Counted from the first letter of the stretch, positions 18,895 to 28,008 are shown. The stretch is 64,000 nt of DNA from Bacillus sp. FJAT-47783 (GCF_022808615.1 NZ_JAKZKS010000008.1:62001-126000); one strand, 5' to 3'. Numbers and translations: made by a program. Notes: generated by a model not told the origin, from the letters alone.

Positions 18895-18928
18895 AAGGCC
18901 GATTTCAAACGGAAATCGGCCTTTTTGT
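18895..18928 (+). terminator. Terminator after mecA
   Basis: A perfect 11-bp stem AAGGCCGATTT/AAATCGGCCTT with a 7-nt loop is followed by TTTTGTGTTTT. It lies 132 bp after the mecA stop, between mecA and the convergent DUF817 gene. Confidence 0.88.
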
Positions 18929-18991
18929 GTTTTGCTGAAGTCATATTTAGGCGTTCTTTTAAAAAGCGATCCGATACTTCATTTTATATGT

Positions 18992-19783
18992 CTATATTGA
19001 AAAATTGCTTCGTTTTTCATGTTGTCGGTTTGCCTTAACATCTTTAAGTTGAGCGACAATTAAAAAGCTAACAATGACGAGAAGAAGCCAAGAGCTAATT
19101 TTTCCAATATGAACAAGTTCCCATTCGTGTTGTTGGTTTGGGTAACTCCAAGCTCCGAAAAATGTTGCAATATTTTCGGCAATCCAAATAAAAAATCCGA
19201 TTAAAATAAAAGAAGCAATCATTGGCATTTTGTTAGTAGTTTGACGAATCGTAAACAAAACAATCGTACGATAAAAGACGAGAACAATGATTACTTTTAA
19301 TCCCCAGCGAACATCCATAATAAAATGATGTGTGAAAAAATTTAAATAGATGGCTGTACAAAGAAGTACAACAATCCAAGACGGTGGCCAATGGTGAATT
19401 TGTAGGTTAAGTCTTCTCCATGCTTGACACATATAGCTAGCCACACTTGCATACATAAATCCGCTATAAAGAGGGACGCCCAAAACCTTTGACCATGCTT
19501 CCTCAGGGTATGACCAAGATCCCATATGAACTTTGAAAATTTCTAGTGCTAGTCCAATCAAGTGAAAAACACAAATAACTTTAAGCTCATCAACTGTTTC
19601 AATACGAAACAAAATCATGAAAATTTGAGTCAAAATACAAATGATTAAAATGAGATCATATCTTTGGATGTAAGGTATGTCGACTGTTTTTGTAATGGCT
19701 AATGATGCGAAAATGATAACAGCAAAAAGACAAGAAATAGCTTGTTCATAAGCAAAGTAAAATAGATTGATGAAATGTTTCAT
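18992..19783 (-). CDS. DUF817 family integral membrane protein
   Basis: A 263-residue protein with about eight membrane spans, matching the DUF817 family (YoaT-like). Conserved-looking parts include FAYEQAISCLF at the N-terminus, the MGSWSYPE loop, the GVPLYSGFMYASV span and FFGAWSYPNQ near the end. Function unknown. It has its own extended -10 promoter on the minus strand and lies between mecA and coiA, a position not occupied in B. subtilis. Confidence 0.8.
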   Translation of the reverse strand: MKHFINLFYFAYEQAISCLFAVIIFASLAITKTVDIPYIQRYDLILIICILTQIFMILFRIETVDELKVICVFHLIGLALEIFKVHMGSWSYPEEAWSKVLGVPLYSGFMYASVASYMCQAWRRLNLQIHHWPPSWIVVLLCTAIYLNFFTHHFIMDVRWGLKVIIVLVFYRTIVLFTIRQTTNKMPMIASFILIGFFIWIAENIATFFGAWSYPNQQHEWELVHIGKISSWLLLVIVSFLIVAQLKDVKANRQHEKRSNFSI

Positions 19784-19816
19784 GTCAATAACACCTTTTT
19801 TGTATTAGTTTTTTAG

Positions 19817-19827
19817 ATTATACCATA
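19817..19827 (-). promoter_or_regulatory. Extended -10 promoter of the DUF817 gene
   Basis: On the minus strand TATGGTATAAT combines a perfect TATAAT with a TG one base upstream. It lies 34-44 bp before the start codon. Confidence 0.6.
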
Positions 19828-19963
19828 GTCCCTTTTGGATCTATTCGTTAATCAATAAATTCTCCCTGTAAGACATGATTCTACAAAAATCTAATTAAAA
19901 AAAGGAAATATCCAAAATAGCATCGAATAAAATGGTGATAAAAGAAAAAAAGGATGTGGTTTT

Positions 19964-21163
19964 TTGCTTGTAGCGGAAACATCAGATCAAGAAAAAATTT
20001 ATTTATTGGATTCAAACTGGACGAAAGATCGGTTGAAACAACTAAAAAACAACGTCCAATTTCGCTGTCCTGCCTGCCAAAATCCAGTACAATTAAAAAT
20101 GGGCGACACGCGAATTCCTCACTTTGCTCACCTCAAAAGCGTATCCTGTTCTGTCGATTCGGAAAATGAGACATTATATCATATGGAAGGGAAAATGCAG
20201 CTTTTTAGGTGGCTAAAGAATCAAGGAATTTCTTGTGAACTTGAAACATACTTCCCTTCAATTAAACAGCGAGCCGACCTCTTTTTATCTTCTCAAACGG
20301 AAAAATATGCAATAGAATACCAATGTTCAAAAATTCCCTATTCATTAATGAAAAGTCGTACAGAAGGATATGAAAATGAATCGATGATCCCGATATGGAT
20401 ACTTGGTGGTAATCGCTTAAAACGGGTAAAAACGTTTGAGTTTCGTTTTAATGAGTTTCTTTGGTTATTTATTCGTTTTACGAGTAAAGGGAAGCCCTTT
20501 ATGATCTTTTACTGTTCGAAACTTAAACACTTCATGATTCTTGAAACCATTGTCCCTTTTTCGAAACAAACGGTGTTTGCCAACATCAAACTATTTCATC
20601 CTTTCGATATAAGCTTTCAAGATTGCCTCAATCCAAAACAAGTAGAATGGAACATTTCTACATATCAAAAGCAATGGTTTCTCAAACTGCAAAGATATCG
20701 TCAAACACCAAAAGTACATTTGAATAAACAAGAAAAGGTTCTTCAATCCATGCTTTATGAAACATACGGAATTCCTTTAACGCATATACCGTCTGAAGCG
20801 TTTATTCCTCTCCCGAATGGCTGGAAGATAGATGAAGCGGTCTATGTGTGGCAAGCCGTTATTCTTTACGCCATTTCAACCATACCTTTAAAAGAAACGT
20901 TTCATTTACAAAGAGTATTATGGCTCATAAAACGTCACTTTGGATCATTATCGGTTCGGGTGAATCGTTTTCATTCCCCTTTTTTAGTTCAAGAAGTCGT
21001 CCAGTCTTACTTGGATCGTTTAGTAAAACTGGAAACGGTCGAGAAAATCGGGAGAGATTCGTATCAAAGAGTAAAAGAACAGTTATTTACAAACAATTTA
21101 GAAGAAATTCTTTCAAGAGATCGAGCGCTTGAGGTTGTTTTTCGCCTAAAAAGAAAAGTATGA
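19964..21163 (+). CDS. coiA: Competence protein CoiA
   Basis: A 399-residue CoiA family protein. The N-terminal part has a zinc-finger-like CPACQNPV followed by HFAHLK, and then a nuclease-like core with RADLFL and AIEYQCSKI (D...ExQ pattern of PD-(D/E)XK folds). CoiA assists recombination of DNA taken up during transformation. TTG start preceded by AAAAAAGGATGTGG. Its position between mecA and pepF matches B. subtilis. Confidence 0.9.
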   Translation: MLVAETSDQEKIYLLDSNWTKDRLKQLKNNVQFRCPACQNPVQLKMGDTRIPHFAHLKSVSCSVDSENETLYHMEGKMQLFRWLKNQGISCELETYFPSIKQRADLFLSSQTEKYAIEYQCSKIPYSLMKSRTEGYENESMIPIWILGGNRLKRVKTFEFRFNEFLWLFIRFTSKGKPFMIFYCSKLKHFMILETIVPFSKQTVFANIKLFHPFDISFQDCLNPKQVEWNISTYQKQWFLKLQRYRQTPKVHLNKQEKVLQSMLYETYGIPLTHIPSEAFIPLPNGWKIDEAVYVWQAVILYAISTIPLKETFHLQRVLWLIKRHFGSLSVRVNRFHSPFLVQEVVQSYLDRLVKLETVEKIGRDSYQRVKEQLFTNNLEEILSRDRALEVVFRLKRKV

Positions 21164-21302
21164 ATCGTTTTCCAAACGAATATCCTAAAATGGATCGAGA
21201 AATTCGAAATCATTTGATTTAGAGAGAAATGTGGCATATGATTGAAAAAAGACCCAATAGAGGGAATCTTCTCTATATGAAAAAATGAAAGGGGAATTGA
21301 GG

Positions 21303-23123
21303 ATGTCGGAAAAACCGAATGTGAAAACATTGCCGAAACGAGAGGAAATCAAAGTTGAAGATACATGGAGATTAGAAGATATATTCAGTACAGATGATGA
21401 ATGGGAAAAGGAATTTGAGGAAGTTAAACAAGCCATTCCGAAGATTGCTGAATTTAAAGGGAAGTTGGGGGAGTCAGCTGACGTTTTATACGAAGCAATC
21501 CAATATGAAGATCAAGTGATGGAACGTTTAGGAAAGCTCTATACATATGCTCACATGCGTTATGACCAAGATACAACGAATTCCTTTTATCAAAGCTTGA
21601 ATGACCGCGCCACGACACTTTATACAGAAGCGTCAAGCATTTCCTCATATATCGTGCCAGAGATTTTAGCCATTGAGGAAAAAACGTTAGAGGAGTACAT
21701 CAACATCCATGAAGGATTAAAGTTATATGAGCATGCGTTAAATGAGATTAATCGCCAGCGTCCGCACGTACTATCTTCTGAACAAGAGGCCATTTTAGCA
21801 CAAGCATCTGAGGCGCTAGCGTCATCAAGTAACACGTTTGGAAAATTAAATAACGCGGATTTACAATTCCCAACAATTAAAGATGAAAACGGGGAAGAAG
21901 TAGAGGTAACGCATGGCCGTTTTATTACCTTTATGGAAAACAGTGATCGCAGAGTTCGCCAAGATGCATTTAAAGCAGTATATGGCACATATGATCAATT
22001 TAAAAATACATTTGCTAGTACATTAAATGGCGCTGTAAAGAAAGATAATTTTTATGCAAAAGTAAGAAACTATGAAAACGCTCGTCAAGCAGCATTAAGC
22101 GCAAATAACATTCCAGAGTCGGTATATGACAATCTTGTTGAAACAGTTAATAAGCATTTGCCGTTATTACAACGTTACATCGCCTTACGGAAAAAAGTGT
22201 TACAAGTAGATGAACTTCATATGTATGACTTATACACTCCGCTCGTTCAAGAAGTTAAAATGAAGGTTACTTATGAAGAAGCAAAGGATATGATCTTAAA
22301 AGGTCTTGCGCCACTCGGTGAGGAATATGTAAACATTTTAAAAGAAGGCTTTGAAAATCGCTGGGTCGATGTGCACGAAAATAAAGGGAAAAGAAGCGGG
22401 GCATACTCATCAGGTACGTACGGTACCAATCCTTATATATTAATGAATTGGCAAGATAATGTAAATAATTTATATACACTTGCACACGAATTCGGCCATT
22501 CGGTGCATAGTTACTATACGAGAAAGCACCAGCCGTATCCGTATGGAAACTATTCGATTTTCGTTGCAGAAGTTGCATCCACATGCAATGAAAATTTATT
22601 GACGGATTACTTATTAAAGACGGTTGATGACGAGAAGAAACGCCTTTATTTACTCAATCATTATTTAGAAGGGTTTAGAGGTACTGTGTTCCGTCAAACG
22701 ATGTTTGCACAATTTGAGCATGACATTCATGTAAGAGCTCAAAACGGTGAACCGTTAACACCAGAACTGTTAACAAACATCTATTACGATTTAAATAAAA
22801 CCTATTTTGGTGAAGACATGGTTGTTGATCAAGAAATCGGATTGGAATGGGCCCGGATTCCTCACTTCTACTACAATTACTACGTCTATCAATACGCAAC
22901 AGGATTTAGTGCAGCTTCAGCTTTAAGTAAACAAATTCTTGAAGAGGGCGAACCGGCTGTTACACGATACATTGATTTCTTAAAAGCAGGAAGCTCTGAT
23001 TATCCAATCGAAGTATTGAAAAAAGCCGGTGTTGATATGACGACAAAAGAACCGATTGAACAAGCATGTAAAGTATTTGCAGAAAAGCTTGAAGAAATGG
23101 AAGAGTTGTTAAATCGAATTTAA
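21303..23123 (+). CDS. pepF: Oligoendopeptidase F
   Basis: A 606-residue M3 family metallopeptidase. The zinc motif HEFGH is at residues 395-399, with a downstream FVAEVASTCNE segment supplying the third ligand. The N-terminal helical region (DTWRLEDIFSTDDEW) and the SGAYSSGTYGTNPYILMNW strand are typical of PepF. It degrades cytoplasmic oligopeptides, matching the Opp uptake genes upstream. The ATG at 21303 has AAAGGGG nine bases before it; an ATG at 21285 is in frame but lies before that site. Confidence 0.95.
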   Translation: MSEKPNVKTLPKREEIKVEDTWRLEDIFSTDDEWEKEFEEVKQAIPKIAEFKGKLGESADVLYEAIQYEDQVMERLGKLYTYAHMRYDQDTTNSFYQSLNDRATTLYTEASSISSYIVPEILAIEEKTLEEYINIHEGLKLYEHALNEINRQRPHVLSSEQEAILAQASEALASSSNTFGKLNNADLQFPTIKDENGEEVEVTHGRFITFMENSDRRVRQDAFKAVYGTYDQFKNTFASTLNGAVKKDNFYAKVRNYENARQAALSANNIPESVYDNLVETVNKHLPLLQRYIALRKKVLQVDELHMYDLYTPLVQEVKMKVTYEEAKDMILKGLAPLGEEYVNILKEGFENRWVDVHENKGKRSGAYSSGTYGTNPYILMNWQDNVNNLYTLAHEFGHSVHSYYTRKHQPYPYGNYSIFVAEVASTCNENLLTDYLLKTVDDEKKRLYLLNHYLEGFRGTVFRQTMFAQFEHDIHVRAQNGEPLTPELLTNIYYDLNKTYFGEDMVVDQEIGLEWARIPHFYYNYYVYQYATGFSAASALSKQILEEGEPAVTRYIDFLKAGSSDYPIEVLKKAGVDMTTKEPIEQACKVFAEKLEEMEELLNRI

Positions 23124-23135
23124 CAAGGAGCAATA

Positions 23136-23168
23136 AAACGGTGAAGAGGAGATTCTTCACCGTTTGTT
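23136..23168 (+). terminator. Terminator of pepF
   Basis: A perfect 12-bp stem AAACGGTGAAGA/TCTTCACCGTTT with a 6-nt loop ends in a weak T stretch. Confidence 0.8.
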
Positions 23169-23172
23169 AATT

Positions 23173-23346
23173 CTAAAACCCCCGAAATGTTTTCCGGTGA
23201 TTCAAGAGGTAAAGGGTGACAAAAATAATAATAAACAATAAGGGAGACGTAATATAGAGTGGGATCAGTTTCATTAAACCTAAAATGTTTAAAAAGAAAG
23301 CTACTATAAAACATAAGATGCAGAGAAGAACATTCATTTTTCTCAT
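23173..23346 (-). CDS. Small two-span membrane protein (57 aa)
   Basis: 57 residues starting MRKMNVLLCILCFIVAFF, with two hydrophobic segments separated by GLMKLIPLYITS and a short basic tail. TGGAGGGA lies upstream of the ATG at 23346, which supports translation; a longer in-frame extension to 23550 runs through the roxS region and is not believable. Function unknown. It lies between pepF and roxS. Confidence 0.6.
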   Translation of the reverse strand: MRKMNVLLCILCFIVAFFLNILGLMKLIPLYITSPLLFIIIFVTLYLLNHRKTFRGF

Positions 23347-23419
23347 GTAAATCCCTCCACAATGGTTTGCCGATTTTTCCGTTTGTAATAGGTTATGAAA
23401 AAAGATGACAAAACATGTT

Positions 23420-23505
23420 TTTGTGACAAATTTGTGAACTTTTGATAAAAGTCTTGTCAAATATCGTCGATATTTGTTATATTTTATTACGTGAAATTTA
23501 TCACA
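23420..23505 (+). promoter_or_regulatory. roxS promoter with ResD-like and Rex-like sites
   Basis: TTGTCA (23454-23459), an 18-bp spacer and TATATT (23478-23483) form a sigma-A promoter. Upstream are two TTGTGA motifs (TTTTTGTGACAAATTTGTGAA, about 23418-23438) like ResD sites. At the start of transcription CGTGA-AATTTA-TCACA (23490-23505) resembles a Rex operator. In B. subtilis roxS is activated by ResD and repressed by Rex, so this arrangement agrees with known control. Confidence 0.75.
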
Positions 23506-23604
23506 CAACAAACATTTACCCCTTTGTTTGACCGTGAAAATTTCTCCCATCCCCTTTGTTGTCGTTAAGACAATAGGAACCGCACGAGTAGTGCGGTTTC
23601 TTTA
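23491..23604 (+). ncRNA. roxS: Small regulatory RNA RoxS (RsaE)
   Basis: About 114 nt, the length known for RoxS (about 115 nt). The transcript begins GUGAAAUUUAUCACACAAC and contains the C-rich loops UACCCCUUUGUUUG and AUCCCCUUUGUUG that pair with Shine-Dalgarno sequences of target mRNAs. It ends in the terminator hairpin AACCGCAC/GTGCGGTT plus TCTTT. Location between pepF and yjbH is that of RsaE in staphylococci. RoxS adjusts central carbon and redox metabolism under nitric oxide stress or high NADH. A nos operon about 18 kb downstream makes the link to nitrogen-oxide respiration of interest. Confidence 0.9.
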
Positions 23605-23662
23605 AAGGTAATCTAGAAAGCGTTTACATAGATGGGGAATTAATACGTATACAAATCAAAAG

Positions 23663-23690
23663 AGGAATTGGCTATATTTGGTCAATTCCT
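23663..23690. other. Inverted repeat in the roxS-spxH gap
   Basis: AGGAATTG and CAATTCCT are perfect 8-bp arms around a 12-nt loop. There is no adjacent gene end, so its role is unknown; it may be a second terminator after roxS. Confidence 0.35.
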
Positions 23691-23697
23691 TATTTCG

Positions 23698-23815
23698 TTT
23701 GTGAAGTCAAAGTGATAAATAAATTTGAGAAAGCGATAAATAATAGCCTTGAAGTGATGAATAAAATGAAGAAACCGATAAATAAATTTGAAAAAGTGAT
23801 GAATAAAATTGAGAT
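23698..23815. repeat. Array of about 21-bp units, family A (5 units)
   Basis: Degenerate tandem units such as AAAGTGATAAATAAATTTGAG, AAAGCGATAAATAATAG and AAGTGATGAATAAAATGAAG recur about every 20-22 bp. The core GTGATGAATAAA is shared with the larger array at 55918-56211. It lies in the convergent gap between roxS (+) and spxH (-). Confidence 0.75.
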
Positions 23816-23840
23816 GTGGCTTTTAAAGGGTAGTTGAAAT

Positions 23841-23871
23841 AAAAAACGGACGATTGACTCGTCCGTTTTTT
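23841..23871. terminator. Bidirectional terminator facing spxH
   Basis: A perfect 13-bp stem AAAAAACGGACGA/TCGTCCGTTTTTT with a 5-nt loop carries T tracts on both strands. It can end transcription of the minus-strand yjbI-spxH unit. Confidence 0.88.
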
Positions 23872-23884
23872 CGTGGCTTAAGAA

Positions 23885-23945
23885 TCGTATCCGCAAGTTT
23901 GGAGAATAAATCCGCAAGTCATGAAAAAAGAACGCAACTGCATGA
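23885..23945 (-). repeat. Array of about 21-bp units, family B (3 units)
   Basis: On the minus strand GTTGCGTTCTTTTTTC, ATGACTTGCGGATTTATTC and AAACTTGCGGATACG follow each other. The same unit order and sequence occurs at 39990-40088 on the plus strand. Confidence 0.7.
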
Positions 23946-24033
23946 GAGGAGGGACCTGCTTGCGCATTTTAAGTTGCACATCGAAGACTCCATTATCCTT
24001 TGAAAACTTTATGAAAAAGATCGATACGCCCTC

Positions 24034-24921
24034 CTATTCCAAGTATCGCCAAAATGTACCGTGCTTGACAGGTACGCGCTCGACTTTTTGCATGAGCTGC
24101 AGTCGTTTCATTTCGAATTCCACTTGTACTAAAGTCATGTTGTAAACGACAGCGATTTCTTTTGAAGCGACAAACTTAAAATGTTTCATAAATATTTCAA
24201 GTGGTGGAACTTGTGATGGCTTTGGTCGGCAGCCAATCATTTCTTCCAAAATGTGTACATACGTTTCATATGGATATAAACCTGTCACTTTTAGTCCTTC
24301 AACATCTTCATCACAATGGTAAAAAACAAGTGACGGTATTTCTTTTACTTCCATGTCTGTTGTAATTTTTAAATCGCACTGTAAAGCTTTTTGAGCACTT
24401 GGAGAATGGATGTCATTGTGAAACTCTTCGAGATCGAGACCAACGGAATGGGCCACATCCATTAACACATTTTCATCTGATACGTTTTGTTTTTCGAGAA
24501 ATACGACCTCTTGAAGCTTCCTTAAAAAGCGTATACCTGCTTTTCGTCCTTGGATCTCAGCTGCTTTTATCGCTAAAGAGGCGATATGAGGTGATGGAAT
24601 TGGATTTTCCGTCCATAATGTTCCGTCACATGACATTCCTGAAAGACTCGCTGTTTTTTTCCAAGATTGTGCGATATTACCGGGCGGTCGACGTTTTGTT
24701 AAATTTAACGTGGCTAATGTGCCTGATAAAATATGACGAAGCGTAAAAAATCGCCCGTACTCAATTTGAAGCTTTTTAATAAAAGGCTCTAGTGCCCAGC
24801 ATTCGGCACATAATGGATCGATGAACAAATACACTTCAAGCGGCTTTTGAGGATGTCCTTGACAGTGAGAGAAAAAATGAGCCGCTTTTGATTCTTGGTT
24901 ATTCGAATTCAATAGAATCAT
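24034..24921 (-). CDS. spxH: ClpXP adaptor SpxH (YjbH), DsbA-like
   Basis: A 295-residue thioredoxin/DsbA-fold protein with C38-AE-C41 and an N-terminal His/Cys cluster (HFFSHCQGH). In B. subtilis YjbH/SpxH presents Spx to ClpXP for degradation and is inactivated by oxidation, so it controls the Spx protein encoded 7 kb upstream. It overlaps the end of yjbI. The ATG at 24921 directly abuts AAAAGG; a TTG three codons later (24912) has better spacing and may be the true start. Confidence 0.93.
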   Translation of the reverse strand: MILLNSNNQESKAAHFFSHCQGHPQKPLEVYLFIDPLCAECWALEPFIKKLQIEYGRFFTLRHILSGTLATLNLTKRRPPGNIAQSWKKTASLSGMSCDGTLWTENPIPSPHIASLAIKAAEIQGRKAGIRFLRKLQEVVFLEKQNVSDENVLMDVAHSVGLDLEEFHNDIHSPSAQKALQCDLKITTDMEVKEIPSLVFYHCDEDVEGLKVTGLYPYETYVHILEEMIGCRPKPSQVPPLEIFMKHFKFVASKEIAVVYNMTLVQVEFEMKRLQLMQKVERVPVKHGTFWRYLE

Positions 24922-25303
24922 CCTTTTCAGGGGTATTAACCATATGCTGGGCAGTTAAAACAAGGCGGTGATAGAAAAATTCCCTGATCTCTCCTTCTAA
25001 ACCGATTTCATCCATCGCTTCTCTCATGCAAGATAGCCAAGCTTCTGCACGTGATGGCGTAATTGGAAAGGGGAGATGACGTGCCCGAAGCATCGGGTGT
25101 CCATGTTCCTCCGTATAAAGAGAGGGCCCACCTAAATATTGTGTTAAAAATTGTTTTTGCTTCCGAGCTGTCTCCGTTAAGTCGTCTGGAAATATAGGAT
25201 TTAGTAATGGGTGTTTGCTCACTTTATGGTAAAAAGTATCAACAAGTTCATGTAAACGCTCTTCTCCAATTACTTCAAATGGTGTTTTAGATGAATTCAT
25301 CAT
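24899..25303 (-). CDS. yjbI: Truncated hemoglobin YjbI (group II)
   Basis: 134 residues with the two-over-two globin pattern: [40 protein letters not shown] (proximal His region) and [10 protein letters not shown]. The gene pair yjbI-yjbH is conserved in Bacillus and the protein may work with YjbH in handling oxidised Spx or nitric oxide. A GTG at 25306 and ATG codons at 25303 and 25300 follow AAAGGAG; 25303 is chosen for spacing. Confidence 0.93.
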   Translation of the reverse strand: MMNSSKTPFEVIGEERLHELVDTFYHKVSKHPLLNPIFPDDLTETARKQKQFLTQYLGGPSLYTEEHGHPMLRARHLPFPITPSRAEAWLSCMREAMDEIGLEGEIREFFYHRLVLTAQHMVNTPEKDDSIEFE

Positions 25304-25347
25304 CACAATAGCTCCTTTTAATTTGAATCCTTAACTAACTGTTATTT

Positions 25348-25376
25348 ATTTTATCAGTGAGGTTCCGATATCTCAA
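25348..25376 (-). promoter_or_regulatory. Sigma-A promoter of yjbI-spxH
   Basis: On the minus strand TTGAGA (25376-25371), a 17-bp spacer and TAAAAT (25353-25348) lie about 45 bp before the yjbI start. Confidence 0.75.
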
Positions 25377-25431
25377 ACGAACCGCTTATATGTTGTCCAC
25401 TTTCTCTTTCATGATCAAAAAATGGTTAAAT

Positions 25432-25470
25432 ATAAAAAAAGGATACGTGCCGTTTGACATCGTATCCTTT
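25432..25470 (-). terminator. Terminator overlapping the yjbJ stop codon
   Basis: On the minus strand AAAGGATACG and CGTATCCTTT form a 10-bp stem followed by a T tract. The yjbJ stop codon (25471-25469) lies at the stem base. Confidence 0.88.
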
Positions 25471-26074
25471 ACGTATAGTACCGTGTTTTAATTGTTTGTA
25501 CGTAGTTTTGCGTTTCTTTAAAAGGAGGAATACCGCCGTATTTATCAACATTACCAGGTCCTGCATTATAGGCTGCTAATGCTAAGTCAAGGCTTCCGTT
25601 ATACTTTGTTAGCATTTGCTTTAAATATTTCGTTCCACCTTCAATGTTTTGAACGGGGTCAAACGGATTTTCAACACCTAAAGCTTTTGCCGTACTCGGC
25701 ATTAGTTGCATAAAACCAATCGCACCAGCTGAACTTACGGCATTCGGGTTAAAGCGCGACTCTTGATGAATGACGGCTTTAATTAATGTAGCGTCAACAC
25801 CATATTTTTCGGCCGCCTGCTCGATAATCGAGTCAACATCTCCTTTATTTTTCATCAACATAGCCGTGTTTTGAGTCACTTTTGGTAAAGAAAGACTCCT
25901 ATCTTTTATTGACTCAACATTTGCTTTTTTGTTATTCGCTACAAATATTGACAAAAGCTCATCGAATGCTAAACCTGTTTCTGACTTTTCAATTGTTGAA
26001 GGGCTTTGTTTTTGAGAAAAAGATTTGAGTGCTTGCAATTCGAACAATGTTTTAACGTGCGTAGAAATATTCAT
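25469..26074 (-). CDS. yjbJ: Lytic transglycosylase YjbJ
   Basis: A 201-residue protein with a C-terminal SLT (soluble lytic transglycosylase-like) domain from about residue 78. The catalytic Glu is E105 in HQESRFNP, followed by [13 protein letters not shown] and the [10 protein letters not shown] motif. No signal peptide is visible; the N-terminal 75 residues are low in recognised features. It is expected to cleave peptidoglycan glycan strands. AAAAAGGAGAA precedes the ATG. Position matches B. subtilis yjbJ. Confidence 0.92.
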   Translation of the reverse strand: MNISTHVKTLFELQALKSFSQKQSPSTIEKSETGLAFDELLSIFVANNKKANVESIKDRSLSLPKVTQNTAMLMKNKGDVDSIIEQAAEKYGVDATLIKAVIHQESRFNPNAVSSAGAIGFMQLMPSTAKALGVENPFDPVQNIEGGTKYLKQMLTKYNGSLDLALAAYNAGPGNVDKYGGIPPFKETQNYVQTIKTRYYT

Positions 26075-26091
26075 GCGTTAAGTTCTCCTTT

Positions 26092-26676
26092 TTAGGAATC
26101 TTTATATTTTGCTAAATAAAATCGTTTAATTTTATTGTCAGTATGACGGATAGGAATATGAAAAGATTGAAGCAGCGATCGAAATCGCTTTTTTCCAAGC
26201 TCTTCATCTTGAACCTCAAACTCGATTTCGAAATCCTCTTTCTTTAAATATCGGCTATGATCGAGAACGATTAAGCCTTCTTCCAATAAAACTTCCGCTC
26301 GATCGGTCGTAAGAGTGCCAAAAAACTGTAAATCTTCCGCCTTGATGTGAAGCTTGCTCAGTTGATGAATGACTTCACCAGTAGCAGGTAAGATCGAATG
26401 TTGAATCGCTTGTTCTACTTCTTTTTCTGATAATAATTGGTGCGTTTCTAATAATCCTACTTGAGCGGGTTGTTTTAATGTTAACGTAAAACGATCTTTT
26501 TTTTCACGAATTCGTAATGCCGCTCCTAGTTTTTTTAACGAAAAGTCTTTCGTATCAAAATAATGATTATGCTGTGTTACGAATGAGGAATCGTTGAGGT
26601 GAAAATAATGAGTCAGCTTCAAAAATTCTTCTTTCGTTAATAAGTTTTTAAATTCAATTTCGATTTCTTGTGTCAT
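26092..26676 (-). CDS. yjbK: CYTH domain protein YjbK
   Basis: A 194-residue CYTH (adenylate cyclase/thiamine triphosphatase) domain protein. The defining ExExK is E6-I-E8-F-K10, and alternating charged strands (ALRIREKKDRFTLTLKQP) line the tunnel that binds triphosphate compounds and metal. It probably hydrolyses inorganic triphosphate or an organic triphosphate. It is divergent from yjbL and upstream of yjbJ. Confidence 0.9.
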   Translation of the reverse strand: MTQEIEIEFKNLLTKEEFLKLTHYFHLNDSSFVTQHNHYFDTKDFSLKKLGAALRIREKKDRFTLTLKQPAQVGLLETHQLLSEKEVEQAIQHSILPATGEVIHQLSKLHIKAEDLQFFGTLTTDRAEVLLEEGLIVLDHSRYLKKEDFEIEFEVQDEELGKKRFRSLLQSFHIPIRHTDNKIKRFYLAKYKDS

Positions 26677-26839
26677 GAAAAAATTGGTTCCTTTCGTTTT
26701 AAAATAGTATGTAAATTTAGTACAATATAAAGAGCTTTTGACCTTTGAGAAATGCCTCCATCAATATGATACAATAAATGATGGATTAAACATATGTCAT
26801 CAGGAGATTTATGAAGTGTGAAAACGAAGAAAGGGGATT

Positions 26840-27223
26840 ATGATGAAAAAACGAATTGAAGTAATAGAAGCAGTACAAAAAGAGAATCAACTCATCCTAC
26901 ATACAGAAATGAACAAAGATGAAGTGAAAAATCTACAAGCTACAGGCCAGCTATTAGCTGACTCTGACCAGCTTTCATTTATTTATATGTTGGATAGCGG
27001 GGAGGATTTCGTATATTTAAGTATCCAATCATCCCATTGGCCAATGCTTAAAAAGGCGCTACACGGTGATTTTCCCGTTTATGCACAAATGGACGGCGAA
27101 ATGATTTTACTCGAACATTTTAATGACGAGCTCCAATATGTAACCGAAAACATTAAAGATAATGCAAATTATGGAGAAGTGATGGAGCAAAAAGTGACAG
27201 AAGTTTTCCATACAAATGAATAG
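26840..27223 (+). CDS. yjbL: UPF0738 family protein YjbL
   Basis: A 127-residue protein of the UPF0738 family, placed as in B. subtilis between yjbK and yjbM. It has no signal peptide or membrane span and is acidic towards the C-terminus. Function unknown. The start is ATG at 26840 or 26843 after AAAGGGG. Confidence 0.85.
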   Translation: MMKKRIEVIEAVQKENQLILHTEMNKDEVKNLQATGQLLADSDQLSFIYMLDSGEDFVYLSIQSSHWPMLKKALHGDFPVYAQMDGEMILLEHFNDELQYVTENIKDNANYGEVMEQKVTEVFHTNE

Positions 27224-27224
27224 A

Positions 27225-27312
27225 AAGAAAAGCGAAAGCGCCTTGCTCTGCCTCAGGCAAAAATGTTCTTACGACGAAAAGGCGCTTTTTGCCTTTACGG
27301 CGTCACGTTTTG
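27225..27312 (+). repeat. Dispersed GC-rich intergenic repeat, copy 2
   Basis: Begins AAGAAAAGCGAAAGCGCC and ends with AGGCGCTTTTTGCCTTTA plus GCGTCACG. It is homologous to 9704-9768 on the opposite strand. It fills the yjbL-yjbM gap. Confidence 0.75.
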
Positions 27313-27381
27313 ACTCGAGGGCTAGGCATTTTATCTTATAAAGAAAGAGGTTTTTCCTTGAATGTTCTAGGGGGGGAAAAG

Positions 27382-28008
27382 ATGGATTATCAAGAATGGG
27401 AGCAAGTTTTATCACCGTACAAGCAAGCAGTAGAAGAATTGAAGGTGAAACTGAGAGGGATACGTTCACAATTTGAATTAGAGGGAGAGCATTCGCCGAT
27501 CGAATTTGTCACAGGACGTGTAAAGCCTGTTCCAAGCATTTTAGCTAAGGCAAGAAGAAAAAATATTTCCAAAGAAAATATCGAAAAAGAAATACAAGAT
27601 ATTGCAGGTCTTCGAATTATGTGCCAGTTCGTAGACGATATTAAAAACGTACTTGAAATGCTTAGGAAACGTGACGACTTTGAAATTGTCGAAGAACGGG
27701 ATTATATTAACCATCAAAAGGAAAGTGGCTATCGCTCTTATCACTTAGTCGTTAGGTATCCTGTTCAAACATTTAAAGGGTTAAAGAAAATTCTCGTAGA
27801 GATTCAAATTCGGACATTAGCGATGAACTTTTGGGCGACGATTGAACATTCTCTCAATTATAAATATAGTGGGAATATACCAGAAAATATTAAAATCCGA
27901 CTCCAACGTGCCGCAGAAGCTGCTTATCGTTTAGATGAGGAAATGTCACAGATTCGCGGTGAAATTCAAGATGCACATGTTATATTTTTAAGAAAAACAG
28001 AGACGTAG
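27382..28008 (+). CDS. sasB: Small alarmone synthetase (GTP pyrophosphokinase) YjbM/SasB
   Basis: A 208-residue single-domain RelA/SpoT synthetase without a hydrolase domain. Motifs: FVTGRVKPVPSI, DIAGLRIMC, SGYRSYH, EIQIRTLAMNFWATIEH. It makes (p)ppGpp from ATP and GTP or GDP. The ATG at 27382 follows AGGGGGGGAAAAG; an upstream in-frame extension lies in the repeat. It is probably co-transcribed with nadK, as in B. subtilis (yjbM-nadF-yjbO). Confidence 0.94.
   Translation: MDYQEWEQVLSPYKQAVEELKVKLRGIRSQFELEGEHSPIEFVTGRVKPVPSILAKARRKNISKENIEKEIQDIAGLRIMCQFVDDIKNVLEMLRKRDDFEIVEERDYINHQKESGYRSYHLVVRYPVQTFKGLKKILVEIQIRTLAMNFWATIEHSLNYKYSGNIPENIKIRLQRAAEAAYRLDEEMSQIRGEIQDAHVIFLRKTET

Noticed and set aside
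23347-23550. Longer version of the 57-aa gene starting at 23550
   Set aside because: It would run antisense through roxS and its promoter; the ATG at 23346 has a good ribosome site.
23614-23628. CcpA-type cre site TAGAAAGCGTTTACA
   Set aside because: One mismatch to consensus, but it lies after the roxS terminator with no gene start next to it on either strand.
23690-23917. Minus-strand open frame through the family A array
   Set aside because: Repeat translation across a terminator; no start signal.
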